64,000 nucleotides of DNA, taken from positions 1,054,001-1,118,000 of the forward strand of contig CADCXC010000012.1 in the NCBI GenBank assembly GCA_902806595.1, read 5' to 3'. The DNA comes from Pyrenopolyporus hunteri. Taxonomy: Eukaryota > Ascomycota > Sordariomycetes > Xylariales > Hypoxylaceae. How positions within the stretch are numbered: the first letter of the stretch is position 1; each line of letters starts with the position of its first letter. A model generated the notes under the pieces. That model did no database searches. It had not been told where the DNA came from and saw only the letters and a list, made by a program, of their open reading frames with translations. Of the stretch, positions 43,560 through 55,030 are shown one piece after another. The position numbers and the translations under genes are program-made.

Positions 43560-45293
43560 TCACCTTGAAGCAGGCGGTTTACTCCCAACCCCTTTCTCCA
43601 GAATCCTCTCTATATGCAGTTGACGCGTACTTTCATCGACAACGCTGAACAGCACATCCATCTGTTCTAGTGATAAATCCTTTGTTTCTGGAAGTGCGCA
43701 TGCAAAAAGGGCGGCTCCAATATTAAAGGACGCGAAGATCTACAGAAAGTCAACAACACTCAAAGAGCTGGAGGTGGTTATTAACGGATAACTTACCATC
43801 CATGTTTTCCAACCAATATGAAGTAAAGCTATAGGAGCAATCTTCGAGACGACGAAATTCCATAGCCATATATTCGCAGCACCAATAGCCATGCCATAGT
43901 CCCTGATACGCAGCGGAAATATCTCTCCGATATAAACCCATTGCAGTGGACCCCACGAAACGGAATACGCGACAACATACAGATAGACTAAGGCCATCAT
44001 CCCTTGAGCAGATGGCGATCCAGCCCCGTTACCCTGACTCGTGGGGGGATGCGTGGCCAGGATCGCCCCCAATGCGAAGAGGAGTGCCCCCATCAAGAAG
44101 CCGCCTCCGAATAGCAAGCTCTTCCGTCGGAAGAAATGGACTCCACTCAGGATGAACAGTATCGTCGAAATGAATTTGACACAGGTGAAAATACCGGACG
44201 CCATAAGCGACGAGTCCTGACCCGTGTATCCTATCTGAGCGAACACTACCGGCGCGTAATACAGAATAGCATTGTGCCCGCACCACATAGCGAAGAGGCC
44301 GACGCCAACGGCCCACAGTACGCGAATGAAATTTCGACGTTCAAATATCTCCCGAATCGTGCGACCTCTTGCGATTTCGATCTCTTCCTGAATCTGGGCG
44401 CGTATTTGGGCTATCTCCTCGACGACTTCGGCGGAGTCTGCTGCAGCGGACCGAAGTCGACAGAGATTCTGAATGGCTTCGTCATATCGGGCTTTCCTCA
44501 CCAACCAGCGCGGAGATTCGGGCAAGAAGAACGACGAGACTAGCACAACCGCGGCGAGTGCTATCTGGAGCGAGAGGGGAGTCCGCCATTGGGCCGATGT
44601 AGCTGCTAGGTGCTTGCTGCAGCCATACGTTGTCCAGTATGCTTGACCACAATATGTACTTGTCAGCACCGGCTCTCATAGACGAATTCCACCAATGGTA
44701 GGCGTATAACGATAAAGAAGCAGATAGGAACGACGAGTACTAACCGAGCATCCCGCCACTCACGAGGAACATTTCAAATAGGGACATCTAGATTGGTACA
44801 TTTAAATCAGCATTCAGCCGGTTCCGCGGGTCGTCGTACTCACCATAATACCGCGCAACTCTTTCGGAGCACACTCGGCCACAAACACAGGAGCTACATT
44901 TGATATCACCCCAACACCCAATCCCGCAACAACACGTCCGCCATAAATCATACCCAGGGTCGGGCCCGACGCCGCCACCTGCAGCACGCCTCCCAGCAGA
45001 AACAAGAAGCCTGCGACGGCAAGCAGCGCCCTGCGACCGACGAAGCCGACGACGAGAGGCGGTACCAGGGCACCGAAGAATGCGCCGGCGTTGAGAAGCG
45101 CAACTATATTCGATGAGGCGTTGGCGTACTCGGTCGCCGACGCCGTCAAATTGAAATCATGTTTAAAACTGCCCAGCGCGACCACCCCGCCAGCTATCCC
45201 CGTGTCGAAGCCGAATAAGACGGAGCCGACGTTAACAGTCGCTGATAAACCGAAGGCGACCCTATGTTTCCTGAGATTCGCGAGGAGAGACAT
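43560..45293 (-). CDS. MFS sugar transporter (sugar porter family)
   Basis: Four exons, 45293-44844, 44787-44745, 44641-43797 and 43739-43560, give 505 aa. The N-terminal VLFGFDTGIAGGVVAL matches helix 1 of sugar porters. VGFVGRR (loop 2-3), GRVVAGLGVGVISNVAPVF (helix 4), ECAPKELRGIM, PESPRWLVRKARYDEA (loop 6-7, the family PESPR signature) and the C-terminal PETKDLSLEQMD (PETKG-like) are all present. Exon 2 is only 43 nt, with a 103-nt intron after it; its acceptor (GTCAAG) was chosen because it restores SGGMLAYWTTYG. It is expected in the plasma membrane as an H+/hexose or related symporter. The substrate cannot be assigned. It is separate in strand and distance from the PKS group. Confidence 0.85.
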
Positions 45294-45722
45294 GGTTGAT
45301 GCAAATGTTTTCGTCTCAGCAATTCGGCCCTTGCCGAAGCACTTCCTACGACGGCGGCCGACCGAGGCGAGGGATCCATTTAATATTACATTTCCAATGC
45401 TTACAAGGTAGATACGATAGGTATAGGTATCGCATTCAGAATTCCTTTCTGACTCTATTCAGTAACGCGGGAAAAGCTGCTACGCGCCATGTAACGCGAC
45501 GACAAGGAATACGCCAATAGGATCACTCTAAGGTAATGCGTATAAGCGGTAGCGCATATGCGGTTAGCATCTATATAGATGCCACCTAACTTTTATCGTA
45601 GAGTGCGGGAAAAGTGCGTCTTTCAAGATACAATAATTGTAGGAATTTGCAAATTTAAAATCTTGTTGAGAAGAGGAAGAGATGTATGTGAACACGAAAT
45701 TTGCACATTTTTTGCATAGCAT

Positions 45723-45848
45723 ACCTAGGTGCCTACTTACCCACCTAGGTACCTAGGTAGGCACCTATAATCATGTGGATGTGGTTGGCTAGGTACCCTG
45801 GCTCACAGGTACCTACTTAGGTAGGTAGGTACCTAGGTACCTAGGTAT
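45723..45848. repeat. cluster of TAGGTACCTAGGTAGG palindromic repeats
   Basis: Two dense groups (45723-45765 and 45808-45848) of overlapping CCTAGG, GGTACC and GGTAGG units. They are self-complementary over 20-40 nt and could form hairpins or cruciforms. Confidence 0.8.
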
Positions 45849-48800
45849 CTGCTGTGGGTAGGCACGTAGGCTGGACTAGAATATGCCAAATAGTGCACGT
45901 GACAGTAGCCCAGAAGCCTACCAGAAGCCTAGGTGAGTTGGGTAGGTACCTAGATTAGTCACTCATACTAACGCGCCCAGCATCAACTTAGCACGAAATC
46001 ACGGACTAGGGACTCGGTATCCTACGGACAACTTCATCAAAAACCAACGTCGCCTATCTTTTATATGCTACAGCATGATAAACCGCAGCCATGTGGCCCG
46101 TCGGGATTTCTACGCGTCTCGGGGCGGTATGCTGTGGCGAGGACGGGCTAATTAACAGCAACACAACCTGGGAAGAAAGACGCGTTAGGAACCTAGAAGA
46201 CCCTATCAGTAGTACTCTGCCGTCAAGAGGAAATCGTACAAAACTAACCAGACGTAAGTAATCTATAGCCATACGTCTAATCTCATCGTTGGCATCCCCG
46301 AGTAGATACATTACGACGTGCCCTTGAGTGTGGAAGAAAGCGTACCGAATTAATATTGACGCGCTTCTTGGCTGTGAGTGTCGCCGCTACTTAGGAAGTC
46401 CATCCCAGTCATTCGCGATACCTACTATTAGCTGCTCGCTCGGGAACTCCAGCACCTACCTCAAGCCACCCTAAAGCCACGAAGAGTTTTGATAAATAAC
46501 AATAGAAAACATCTACCCGTTAAGAGTATCAGAAGCTCAACCCTTCAAGCTATGCCAAGCGGACGTCTTCTTTGATTGGTAAACACGGTAAATATTTGAC
46601 CAAAAGAGGAAAGTTGTATCGCACGATGTATGATGGAAGGATAAAACTCGGAAAGGCGTCAGGGACAGATGAATCTAGAAAGAAACGTCCCTATAACGAT
46701 GGGTAGGTAGTTATTAGATCTCGTCCAAAGTTCGGTCTAGACAGCTATCCCATAGCGTCAGACCAAGGTAGGTTCTGGCTACTGATCTAGGGTTGCGCGT
46801 TTGAGACACGAGATACGAATAGTCTCAACGCTCAAATCTTTACACGAGAGAATAGTTTTTGAGACGGCCGCCCGAACCTGTTCTTTCGCCTCGCCGCCAC
46901 GTAACTTAAAAAGCCAGCTAGCCCATAGTTAAGATTCACGCCGTGACCTCTCGTTTGATTTTACCAAGTAGCACGTTTTGTACCTATTTATTAACGCCCG
47001 AACTATTCAGGTTGGCCGGAGAAAGAGATTTGTATGAACTCGCGAGCGACATAGGGGCCCTCAAGATCAAGGAGCATAACCGGGGAGTGGGGCAGCCCAG
47101 TTCTGGAGCTCAAGACTAGGTACGGCGAGAACCTCTCGTCCTCTTCCACTTACCTCTATCTTCACTAGGTATTTATAGATATGCTCTACAGGGAGATCTG
47201 GACGATAATTATATATAAAAACAAAATAGAAATGGAGGCGTATACCTATGCCTATTTTCGATAGCCGCAGCTGTCTCGACGAAGATAAAGTGTTGACAAT
47301 CGATCGGATAGCTCGATATTCGTTGTATACGCTATCTTAAAAGCGCAAAACAGGCGTAACAGTCGTATCGATGTGGGAAAACGGTATGTTGGGTTCGGTC
47401 GCCCTTCCCCTAACCGCTTATATGCGGTCGGACGCTACTCTGTTTAGTTTCGCGCAACGTTGGCAGTAGTTTAGCCACCTGTGAGTTAAACGCACTACAA
47501 TATGCCTCGACCAAGATACTCGCGGAACATAATGAGATGATTCGGTATTTGTGGTGTCGCATTGGAAGATAGTTTACGAAAAAATTTTACCAACGAGTTT
47601 CGTGTTGGTGTAGGAGACACCCACGTTAACGTGAGGCGGTATGGAACGGGGATAAACAAATCCTGTATTCGCCAGAGTCCACAACCTCGGAATAAAACAA
47701 TTTATCTAGAGTAGGTCACAGGGTGTATCCAGCTAATCATCCTTCGTCGTGGGCGATGTGGTTCCGGTTGGATCGAGGGTCGGGTGTTTACGGCTAAGAC
47801 AAGTATCGTGGGCCGTATGACAAGACGTATCCTCGGTCCTGGAGGCGTCTCGGCTATGTGAAGGTGGGTGAGATGGCAGGATGAACGTAAAAACATTACG
47901 TGTAAGCGAAATCCGACGAAGTCTGCTGATGGTGAAGCACTAGAAGCGTGGGATATTTCCAGGGATGTCCGGAGATGGCTAAGGTAGCTAGTTGGGTTGG
48001 CCTAAGGATGGCGATGTGGGATGGACTAACTCGATGGCGAGAAGCCGGGCTATTTGCGGCCTTCTCGATTTCGTAGGGGCCGAACATAGGTATGTAACAT
48101 TACTTCGAGCCCTACCCCCTTTCTTACATCATCTTTTCGTGAGAACGCCCGAGGAAGGCCGGTTAGGTCGGGGTAGGTACTTTTCGAAAGGGACGTTCGT
48201 ATTCGTTCTGTTCCGGAGAGCATCGATGGTTCGTTCGGGTTGAAATTATGCTGTATACGAAGGTAGGAATGCAGAGGACAGATGAGGAAGTTGTCAGGGT
48301 TTAAGAGTTCCTGGCGGTGGCCATCAAGGTTCTACGTTTGACCCCTGAAGAACCTGGGCACCACAAGCCATCGCATACCGCCAGGAAAGAGCTGAACAGG
48401 AGAGGGGTACATTCCATAGTTTCTGCGTCGAATTACACGTAGATGCCAAGTACATTATTCCCTCAGTCCCCATTTGTTTACGAAGAAGCTGCTTAGATGG
48501 AAGATAGGCAGGTGCATCCATAAGGGTTGGCATACGGACACTTCCAAAAACCTGCGCCACTAGCCACGATATCGAAACGGCAACCACGCCCGTAAGACAC
48601 TTTCTTATTCTCCACAGCTGCAGCGACCATCTCTTCTACATCAGAATACCACGGGAAAAAAAATTACCAATCGCCTTCGAAAGTCCCCCACGCGCGCAAG
48701 ATGTAGGTATAATAGGGGTCATACATGACCCCTGAGAGAACACAACAACCAACTCATCAGATCCAGGAAGGATCGCGGCTAACTAGATTCATTCCTTGTC

Positions 48801-48941
48801 GCCGTAAGAATTATATCACGAGCAGAATTCGTTGAAAATTTTGAACCGCAACCCAGTTGGGTTTGCCGTCAACGGCTCTCGGGGGTAGGCTACGAAGTAA
48901 GATCAACAATTAGGGAGGAGAACGCCACAAGACTTCAGGCT

Positions 48942-48982
48942 TAGGTACCTACCTACCTAGGTACCTAGATATGTAGGTAGGT
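48942..48982. repeat. TAGGTACC/CCTACC palindromic repeat
   Basis: GGTACCTACCTACC followed by TAGGTACCTAGA and GTAGGTAGGTG. It is an inverted-repeat arrangement with the same units as the cluster at 45.7 kb. Confidence 0.75.
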
Positions 48983-51900
48983 GATAGACTCATCAAAGGC
49001 AACCTTAGTTTCTGCAATTAATAATAGATGTATAAGTACCTACCTACCTATATATTATGGCGGCAAGTATATAACCCGTAAGACATGGAAGTTAGCTATA
49101 AACCATGAATTCAGCACAAACAAGACTACAAGACTACCTAGGTACCTAGGTGTTTTTTTTTCTAGCCCGCTAAGGGCCCCATTCAATGTGCCACCATTCA
49201 ACGACGTGCTATATGTAAGTTATAAAAGATACCGTTTATAATCGGTGCATTTTCATGTAAAGTAATACGAACACGACGGTTGGTACGGACGGATTCTGCA
49301 AACTACCATGAAATAATTGGCCTCGCTATCTTGTTCTGGCAGTTGCCCAACACCGTCTATCACGTTGGGTGCCTAAGCTAACCACTCATTCCATACTAAG
49401 TCCCTAGGCCCGAGAAACATGATTATGACCGCAACTCGCTCTTACATGCTCGGCGGCTTTTCAAAAAAGGCAACGCGCCGCTTTCGGTACAGGCCTAAAA
49501 TCGGGCAGAAGGAAATGCTGAGCTCACAGTTAAATCGGCTGTGTAGACATAATTGGATGCGGCTGGAAGTTATGTGAAGAATCTAGTTTGGGAATCGCAT
49601 TACAATAAAATCTCGCAGATTCAACTAGCAACCAATGGAATCCGAATTGTTTTATTTCGGTTTATCCCCATACGCACGTTCTGGCGCTTCTAAATTTTTT
49701 ATGCATGAAGCTAAACGTTCCCATTGCACTAGCCTACGCCTAAGGCCCATGATACAGAGTATCCCGCTAGATTCGTTCAAGCAGCTATCATATGCCCTGC
49801 AATAAGTATATTTTCCTCTTCACTTGTGTCATCACGTAACAAGTCACACCGTGAAGTTAGCGAGACCGCCACTACATAAGGATAAGTACTATTCAGTACG
49901 ATGAATTGACTATTTATTTACTTACCTACCCAAGCATCTATATGCTTAACTCGTCAAATCTTAAACGTCTTCCCTAGAGCATATTATTTTATAGCATCAT
50001 GTCATATCTACCTAGTTACCCATGTAGATAACTACCGTTAAAAACTTACATATGGGTAGGTAGGTAGTTAATTCGCAGCCGGTAAGTAATTCGTTGGTAT
50101 GATCTTCATACAGCCAAGACTGCACTTAACAAACGTCAAGAAACAAGGCTTAATCCAGTTGCAAATGGGACCTTTCCTACCCAATATTCTTTCTGCCGAT
50201 ATTGACGTTACATGCAGCCCCTTGCAGACCTACTGTATTTTCAAATGTGGATATTCTCCGGGCTCCTTGCAGCCTGCTCCTGCGTATGCATCTAGATTAT
50301 CCCTTGCCGCCAAGGCTTGCGGCACGTCGCAGTATTGGTTGGCCGCCATCGAATTGGTAATAGGGGGCGAACGACGCGGCTATCGTAGGTAAAATACCCA
50401 CCATGCGTTATATATGAATCAAGTAATGTTGTCCACCTCACGTTGCGATCTAGAGCTGAGATGTTGTCATTCCTCTGCAGCCACGTGCCTTAGCCCTGCT
50501 AGACTGAACAATTCGAGACTCGAGTATTAGCTAAGTTTTAGACAAGAGTCTTCCCATACGTGGGGGGGTCAAATTACTTTACTCCGTGACATTATCCACT
50601 CATATGTATTCATTTGTCTCTTCTCTTAACTTGCAATGAAACTAGGCTTAGGAGGGGATACCGATGTTCAGGGTATATTCTCCATCTGTATATTGGGTCT
50701 CACAACTGTGTGGCTTTGGTAGTCGGAGAGTTTTACATTGATTGAATTACCCACTTGCATTTCTGTACTAAAGTGACAGCACTCAACTACCACTAGCCGT
50801 CAAAGTAAGATCGTTCGTTGCCAGGTTGAAGCTCGGAGCAATATCCTCAACATAAGTAGGTATGCAGGTCCTACATATAAGCTTATCTACCTACGTAAAA
50901 TATCAAGGCTTCGACTAAGGAGGGAATCCGAAGCAAGTCTCCATTAACACGGTCAGAGGTAGTTATGTTGTGAGACTTCGGGGCCCAGCATACATTAGAA
51001 GCTAGAGCACTCGGAATAAGCCCCGTTCGTATCAGGCTAGTCCACGCAGCCTCACGGGTTAGATTGTCTCACAAGGAGCTCTTGTGGAGGCTGCTGATTT
51101 GACATGAAGCGGAAAGTTGGAGTAGCTGCCTAGAATTGAGCTTTGATGGGATCAGCTCATTGGACCGAGCTGCTAGTTCCGATACCGACACTTGCATTCC
51201 ATTAGTCAAGCGAGCTTAAACCGATCAAGCATTGCGTGGGTTTCCTGATAACCAGACCCGCGGACGTGACCGGTTCCGAGAGTGTGTATATCGCCTGCAG
51301 GCCAAGTCTGTGGGTCTCCAGAACGAGCCAGAGCTCGGAGCAGACCGACCAAACAGCAGTTATCGGGTGCCGCACCTGACCACACACCCACAGCCCTTCG
51401 ATACCAGACGCTCCCATGCCTTCGATCAGTAGCGTGGCAAATCCTGCTCGACGATTCGACGCGGACTAGGTTAGCGTATAAGCCGGTTGGCGTAAAGGGT
51501 AGCGGGAAGGATGGGTAGATGGTGTAAGGTGCGTGTACGCGGCAGATAAGGAGACGGAGATGCTGGGTTTGCGCGTCGTTGCTTTAACATATCGTTTGAA
51601 TGAATATAGCTCTTGTCAATGACGATGGCGTCGAAAACGGACGAGGAAAAACGGAGACGCGATCCACGCTTCGACGTCATTAGCGCGAGCTTACCCTTGT
51701 ATTCAGCTTCCCGAAGCTCGTTTGCTATATGGAGCAGAAGCCCTCGAAAGCGTTAGTGAAGCTTGGGTCGATACATGTGTCCCCTACCTACGTCCTTACC
51801 CACAAGGAAGCGTCAGCTGGGGGTTGCACAACTCTAGCCATGTATATCCCCCGCACTAATCTGCATCCAATTCGGTATCACTACCTGAATGGATGGTCAG

Positions 51901-52160
51901 CACATGTGATGGGCAAGCAAGCCGGCCAGGCCGCGCAAAGCGCCGGCTCACATGCTCCTCCCCCCACGACAATCAAGTACGTAGATAGCCGTAGAGGAGG
52001 GTGAAGGTGACCCCAAGGGATTCAACTGTAGCTATGTCTTGCAGCTTAAACGAGTATTTAAGGCCATCAAGCTCCCCCCTTTTGATATGTCGAAATAGCT
52101 AGATCGATAGCAACATCATCGCACAACAAACACCCAAGACTACCAAACCAACTACTACGA

Positions 52161-52168
52161 TATAAAAG
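52161..52168 (+). promoter_or_regulatory. TATA box of the metallothionein gene
   Basis: TATAAAAG lies 41 nt before the ATG. The CA-rich leader between them (CCACCTTCCAACACCCACAACC-like) is what strongly expressed fungal genes show. Confidence 0.6.
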
Positions 52169-52208
52169 CCTCAGCTTTACCCACCTTCCAACACCCACAA
52201 CCTTCGAA

Positions 52209-52439
52209 ATGGAGCCCGCTACCTGTGGATGCGCTACCTGCTCTTGCGCTGACTGGTAAGCCTGCCTTTATCCAACATACATCTCTTGTTGTGTCGTTGT
52301 TCCCTCCGGGTAAACAGAGCTAACATGAACAATCGCAGCAACTCCTGCTCTTGCTGCGTAAGTACCAAGCCGTTGACGGCCTCCTAGCGCTCCTATTATA
52401 CGCGCCCATACTCACACATATCCATAACAGAGCCATTAA
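52209..52439 (+). CDS. copper-type metallothionein, 24 residues, three exons
   Basis: Exons 52209-52255, 52339-52357 and 52431-52439 give MEPATCGCATCSCADCNSCS followed by CCSH. That is 24 aa with eight Cys in CxC, CxxC and CC patterns, like the tiny Cu-binding metallothioneins of Neurospora and Magnaporthe. Introns of 83 nt (GTAAGC...TCGCAG) and 73 nt (GTAAGT...ATAACAG) have good ends. If the second intron is retained, the frame instead runs on to a 33-residue product with the same Cys core. The role would be binding cytosolic Cu(I) or other soft metals, buffering excess. A TATA box close upstream supports high or inducible expression. It falls below the size limit of most gene callers. Confidence 0.7.
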
Positions 52440-52741
52440 ACTACCTACCTACCATGTAACAATATTCGACATGATCGACATGGTTACGGAGGACGTGATT
52501 GTAAGGGAGAGGCAGATTCAAGACCGCGTGTAGGAGATCTATATACAGTATGGGGTGATGTTTTTATTGTTTTTGCACGAGGCTTGTCGTGTCTGGTAGC
52601 AGATTGACTAGTAGGTAGCATCACGAGAAATATACACTCCTTGAAAATCCAATTTTCTATCATGCTTGCATACGGGTATCATTATGCCAACCGTCTACCA
52701 ACGCCGTTTATGCCATATGCTGTGTGCCATGCCTCGTCACG
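52440..52741. other. short convergent spacer
   Basis: 3' ends of the metallothionein (+) and Ufd1-like (-) genes; nothing else seen. Confidence 0.5.
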
Positions 52742-55030
52742 TCATTCCTTAGATGGTGCCCAATTGATGAGCCATCCTCTGGCCATTTCTAGATTGGGCC
52801 CCTCGGCCTCGCACGCCGCAATACACCATTCGAGATCCCAATCGCCTTCGGCTGCCAACATCTCCGCCAGCTTCCTCCTCCGTTGATTTGCTTCATCGTT
52901 TACGCAGAAATACATAGGTTTCTGCTTGTCGCGGAAAGATTCCACTAAAGGCGCGATTAGAGGAAGAACAAGCTGCGCCGTAGACGGTTTGGGCTCCAGC
53001 TTCAAGTTGGCACGACCCGTCTTACACCATTCATTGGCGCACCATTTCTTTCCACAACCCTGCATCATCTGTGTCAGGTATCGGCGTTCGATGCGTCGTT
53101 TGAGCGCCTTGCCCTCGGGATCATACAAGCTCACGTAGAGCGGAGAGAAGCACAAGGAACAGAGCCCGATGTCGTTGCCGGGCCCCTGACCCATCCTGGT
53201 ACCGGCGTTAACAGCACCATTCCTCCCAACACCGTGCTGGGTTCGACCGCAGTTAGCATTCCGGCAAATCGACGGCTTCGGCCGGTGTGCTTTCTCCAGC
53301 TCGTGGTATTTTAGATGGGCGGACATGTCGCGAAGCCGAATGATCTTAGAGCATAGGTGGCAGTCTGTGGTCCTCGCCCCATCCACAAGCTCGTGTTCCG
53401 TGAGTCCTGTATGAAGCATCTCGGCGGACGGGTTGAAAGGATCGCCTTCCTGGCATACCTCGAGGTGGCAGAACTGACATAGAATTATCTTCCCAGGACA
53501 AAGAGTGGTGCGGTGGCGCGCTAGGTCCGGTATAGAGTTCGTGGTAAAAGGGCAAGATGGACATCGTCGTTCGGTATGGTAAATGTGGCCATGCTTCGCT
53601 TTTGTGATCTCCAACGAGCCGTACGCCTCGTCATGAGGGCAATGCCAGTGATTCTTCCACTCGTCCGACGTTTTTTGGAAGACGTTATGACATTGAGGGC
53701 ACGTCACATTGTTCCGAAGACAGAAGTTCTCATGTAGCAGTATGGTGCGCTTCGGAACCCATTGCAGGCAATTCTTGCATTGTTCCTCATCCGCCGATCT
53801 TTCTTGCGAACTAGCGTCGGTCGCCGCGGGCGCTGCGGTGGCCGCCTCTACCGTCATCGCGTTGTTCTTAACCCTTAACTTAAAGGGCCGTGGGGACAGA
53901 TCTGTCGACTCGGCCGTGGAGTCGGGTGAATATCCATGGACTGAGATCAGCAGACTTTCGGCATTTTCGAGCTCGACGTTGGTGGGTTCGATAACTATAC
54001 GCTTGCAGCCGTCTTGTGTGTAGTTGAAGACGCCGAACACATGCTCCGACTGGCGCGGTGGCGCTCTCTGCCGTGAAGACTTGGGGCTTACGAAGAGGTC
54101 TACGCCGTACTCGTCTTGCAGCTCGCTAATCTCAATCTCAAGGACCCTCGAGCGAGCCCAGGACGGCAGCTCGTAGTCTACGTAATCCCCTGGGAGAACT
54201 TGACCGGTAACGGGTTTCCAGATATTAAGCTCTTGGCCGACCGAACTACCACCGACGGTGCCGGGTGCCCTTTGTTGCTTAGCTATGATTTGTCTCATGG
54301 TTTCTCTCGCTTGAGCTTCGTCTAAGGCCTCGATGTCGACTTCGAGATCGGTGTTTACCACACAGATACCATCTCCTTCGGGCCGGAACCCATCGATAAG
54401 GAGTCGGAAAACCTCGCCCTTGCTCCCCTGCACTGAGAGGATGGCGCCGTTCGTAAGAGTCGTGTAACTCTCGCGGAGCTTTCTTTCCAGCAAAGATTTC
54501 CAATCGTCGGGGTTGTAGCCGGCTTCGAGCGGTCGTAGACGGACGTAGGTGCCCTTTGGTAGCTGCTTCGCGTGGACGGTAATTCGGGGCGTTGCGATCT
54601 CGTCGCCAGAAGTCGTACCAACAGCGTCTTCCGGCCTCTCCTTGCCCGAACCGATCCCCAAAGCTTCCAATAGGTACGGGCTTAGCAAAACCTCGTCCTC
54701 CTGTGCCGAAAACTCGCGTATACCAGCGTACACAGCATTGCCATTTGAGGGATTGACGAGGCGAAACATAAGCGGACTCGGGAGTTGCTGATAGGGGTCG
54801 CCACCAAAGGCGTATGGTGCTCGGGCAGATGTCGATGAGTAGGAGTTGCGTAAGGGGTTCGAATACGAGGCTGGGGCGGACGCAGAGGATGAGGCCGAAG
54901 CGGCGAGTAACTGTTCGAGAGCCGACTGAGGGAGAATGATCTTGTCGCCATTCAGATCTTTGGAAGAGGATACGGTGGGTGAGGCGACGTTCAAGGTCGC
55001 AGACCAGCTGATCGAGAGTTCATCGGCCAT
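52742..55030 (-). CDS. Ufd1-domain protein with C-terminal zinc-finger array
   Basis: Single exon of 762 aa from MADELSISW (ATG 55030); an ATG at 55084 would add 18 residues. Residues about 75-250 match the Ufd1 double-psi barrel (LPSPLMFRLVN, later VRLRPLEAGYNPDDWKSLLE, then FRLLIDGFRPEGDGICVVNT). A middle beta-rich region follows, and then from about 425 a long Cys/His series: CKNCLQW...HENFC, CPQC, HWHCPH, CPSC...H, CQFC, CHLCSK...H. The end has CGKKWCANEWCKTGR and a closing helix. Yeast Ufd1 works with Npl4 and Cdc48 on ubiquitinated substrates. This larger filamentous-fungus form adds fingers that could bind ubiquitin, RNA or partners. Probably cytosolic or nuclear. The zinc ligands look intact, suggesting an active, constrained gene. 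Confidence 0.82.
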   Translation of the reverse strand: MADELSISWSATLNVASPTVSSSKDLNGDKIILPQSALEQLLAASASSSASAPASYSNPLRNSYSSTSARAPYAFGGDPYQQLPSPLMFRLVNPSNGNAVYAGIREFSAQEDEVLLSPYLLEALGIGSGKERPEDAVGTTSGDEIATPRITVHAKQLPKGTYVRLRPLEAGYNPDDWKSLLERKLRESYTTLTNGAILSVQGSKGEVFRLLIDGFRPEGDGICVVNTDLEVDIEALDEAQARETMRQIIAKQQRAPGTVGGSSVGQELNIWKPVTGQVLPGDYVDYELPSWARSRVLEIEISELQDEYGVDLFVSPKSSRQRAPPRQSEHVFGVFNYTQDGCKRIVIEPTNVELENAESLLISVHGYSPDSTAESTDLSPRPFKLRVKNNAMTVEAATAAPAATDASSQERSADEEQCKNCLQWVPKRTILLHENFCLRNNVTCPQCHNVFQKTSDEWKNHWHCPHDEAYGSLEITKAKHGHIYHTERRCPSCPFTTNSIPDLARHRTTLCPGKIILCQFCHLEVCQEGDPFNPSAEMLHTGLTEHELVDGARTTDCHLCSKIIRLRDMSAHLKYHELEKAHRPKPSICRNANCGRTQHGVGRNGAVNAGTRMGQGPGNDIGLCSLCFSPLYVSLYDPEGKALKRRIERRYLTQMMQGCGKKWCANEWCKTGRANLKLEPKPSTAQLVLPLIAPLVESFRDKQKPMYFCVNDEANQRRRKLAEMLAAEGDWDLEWCIAACEAEGPNLEMARGWLINWAPSKE

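Larger units (their letters stand above)
45294..52208. other. 6.9-kb gene-poor, repeat-rich block
   Basis: No supported gene on either strand. The block carries the densest palindromic TAGGTACCTAGG clusters of the window (45723-45765, 45808-45848, 48942-48982, 49136-49150) and many stop codons. Small frames at 46311-46054 (-), 48587-48324 (-) and 50099-50392 (+) show no recognisable domain. The right end (about 52000-52208) is the metallothionein promoter. Confidence 0.55.

Noticed and set aside
46054..46311. Minus-strand frame beginning MYLLGDANDEIRRMA
   Set aside because: The start looks protein-like, but the rest is not and no exon could be joined.
48324..48587. Minus-strand frame with a hydrophobic start (VAVSISWLVAQVFG)
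   Set aside because: No ATG in frame (GTG only) and no family recognised; the overlapping 45-codon frame from ATG near 48632 is also unsupported.
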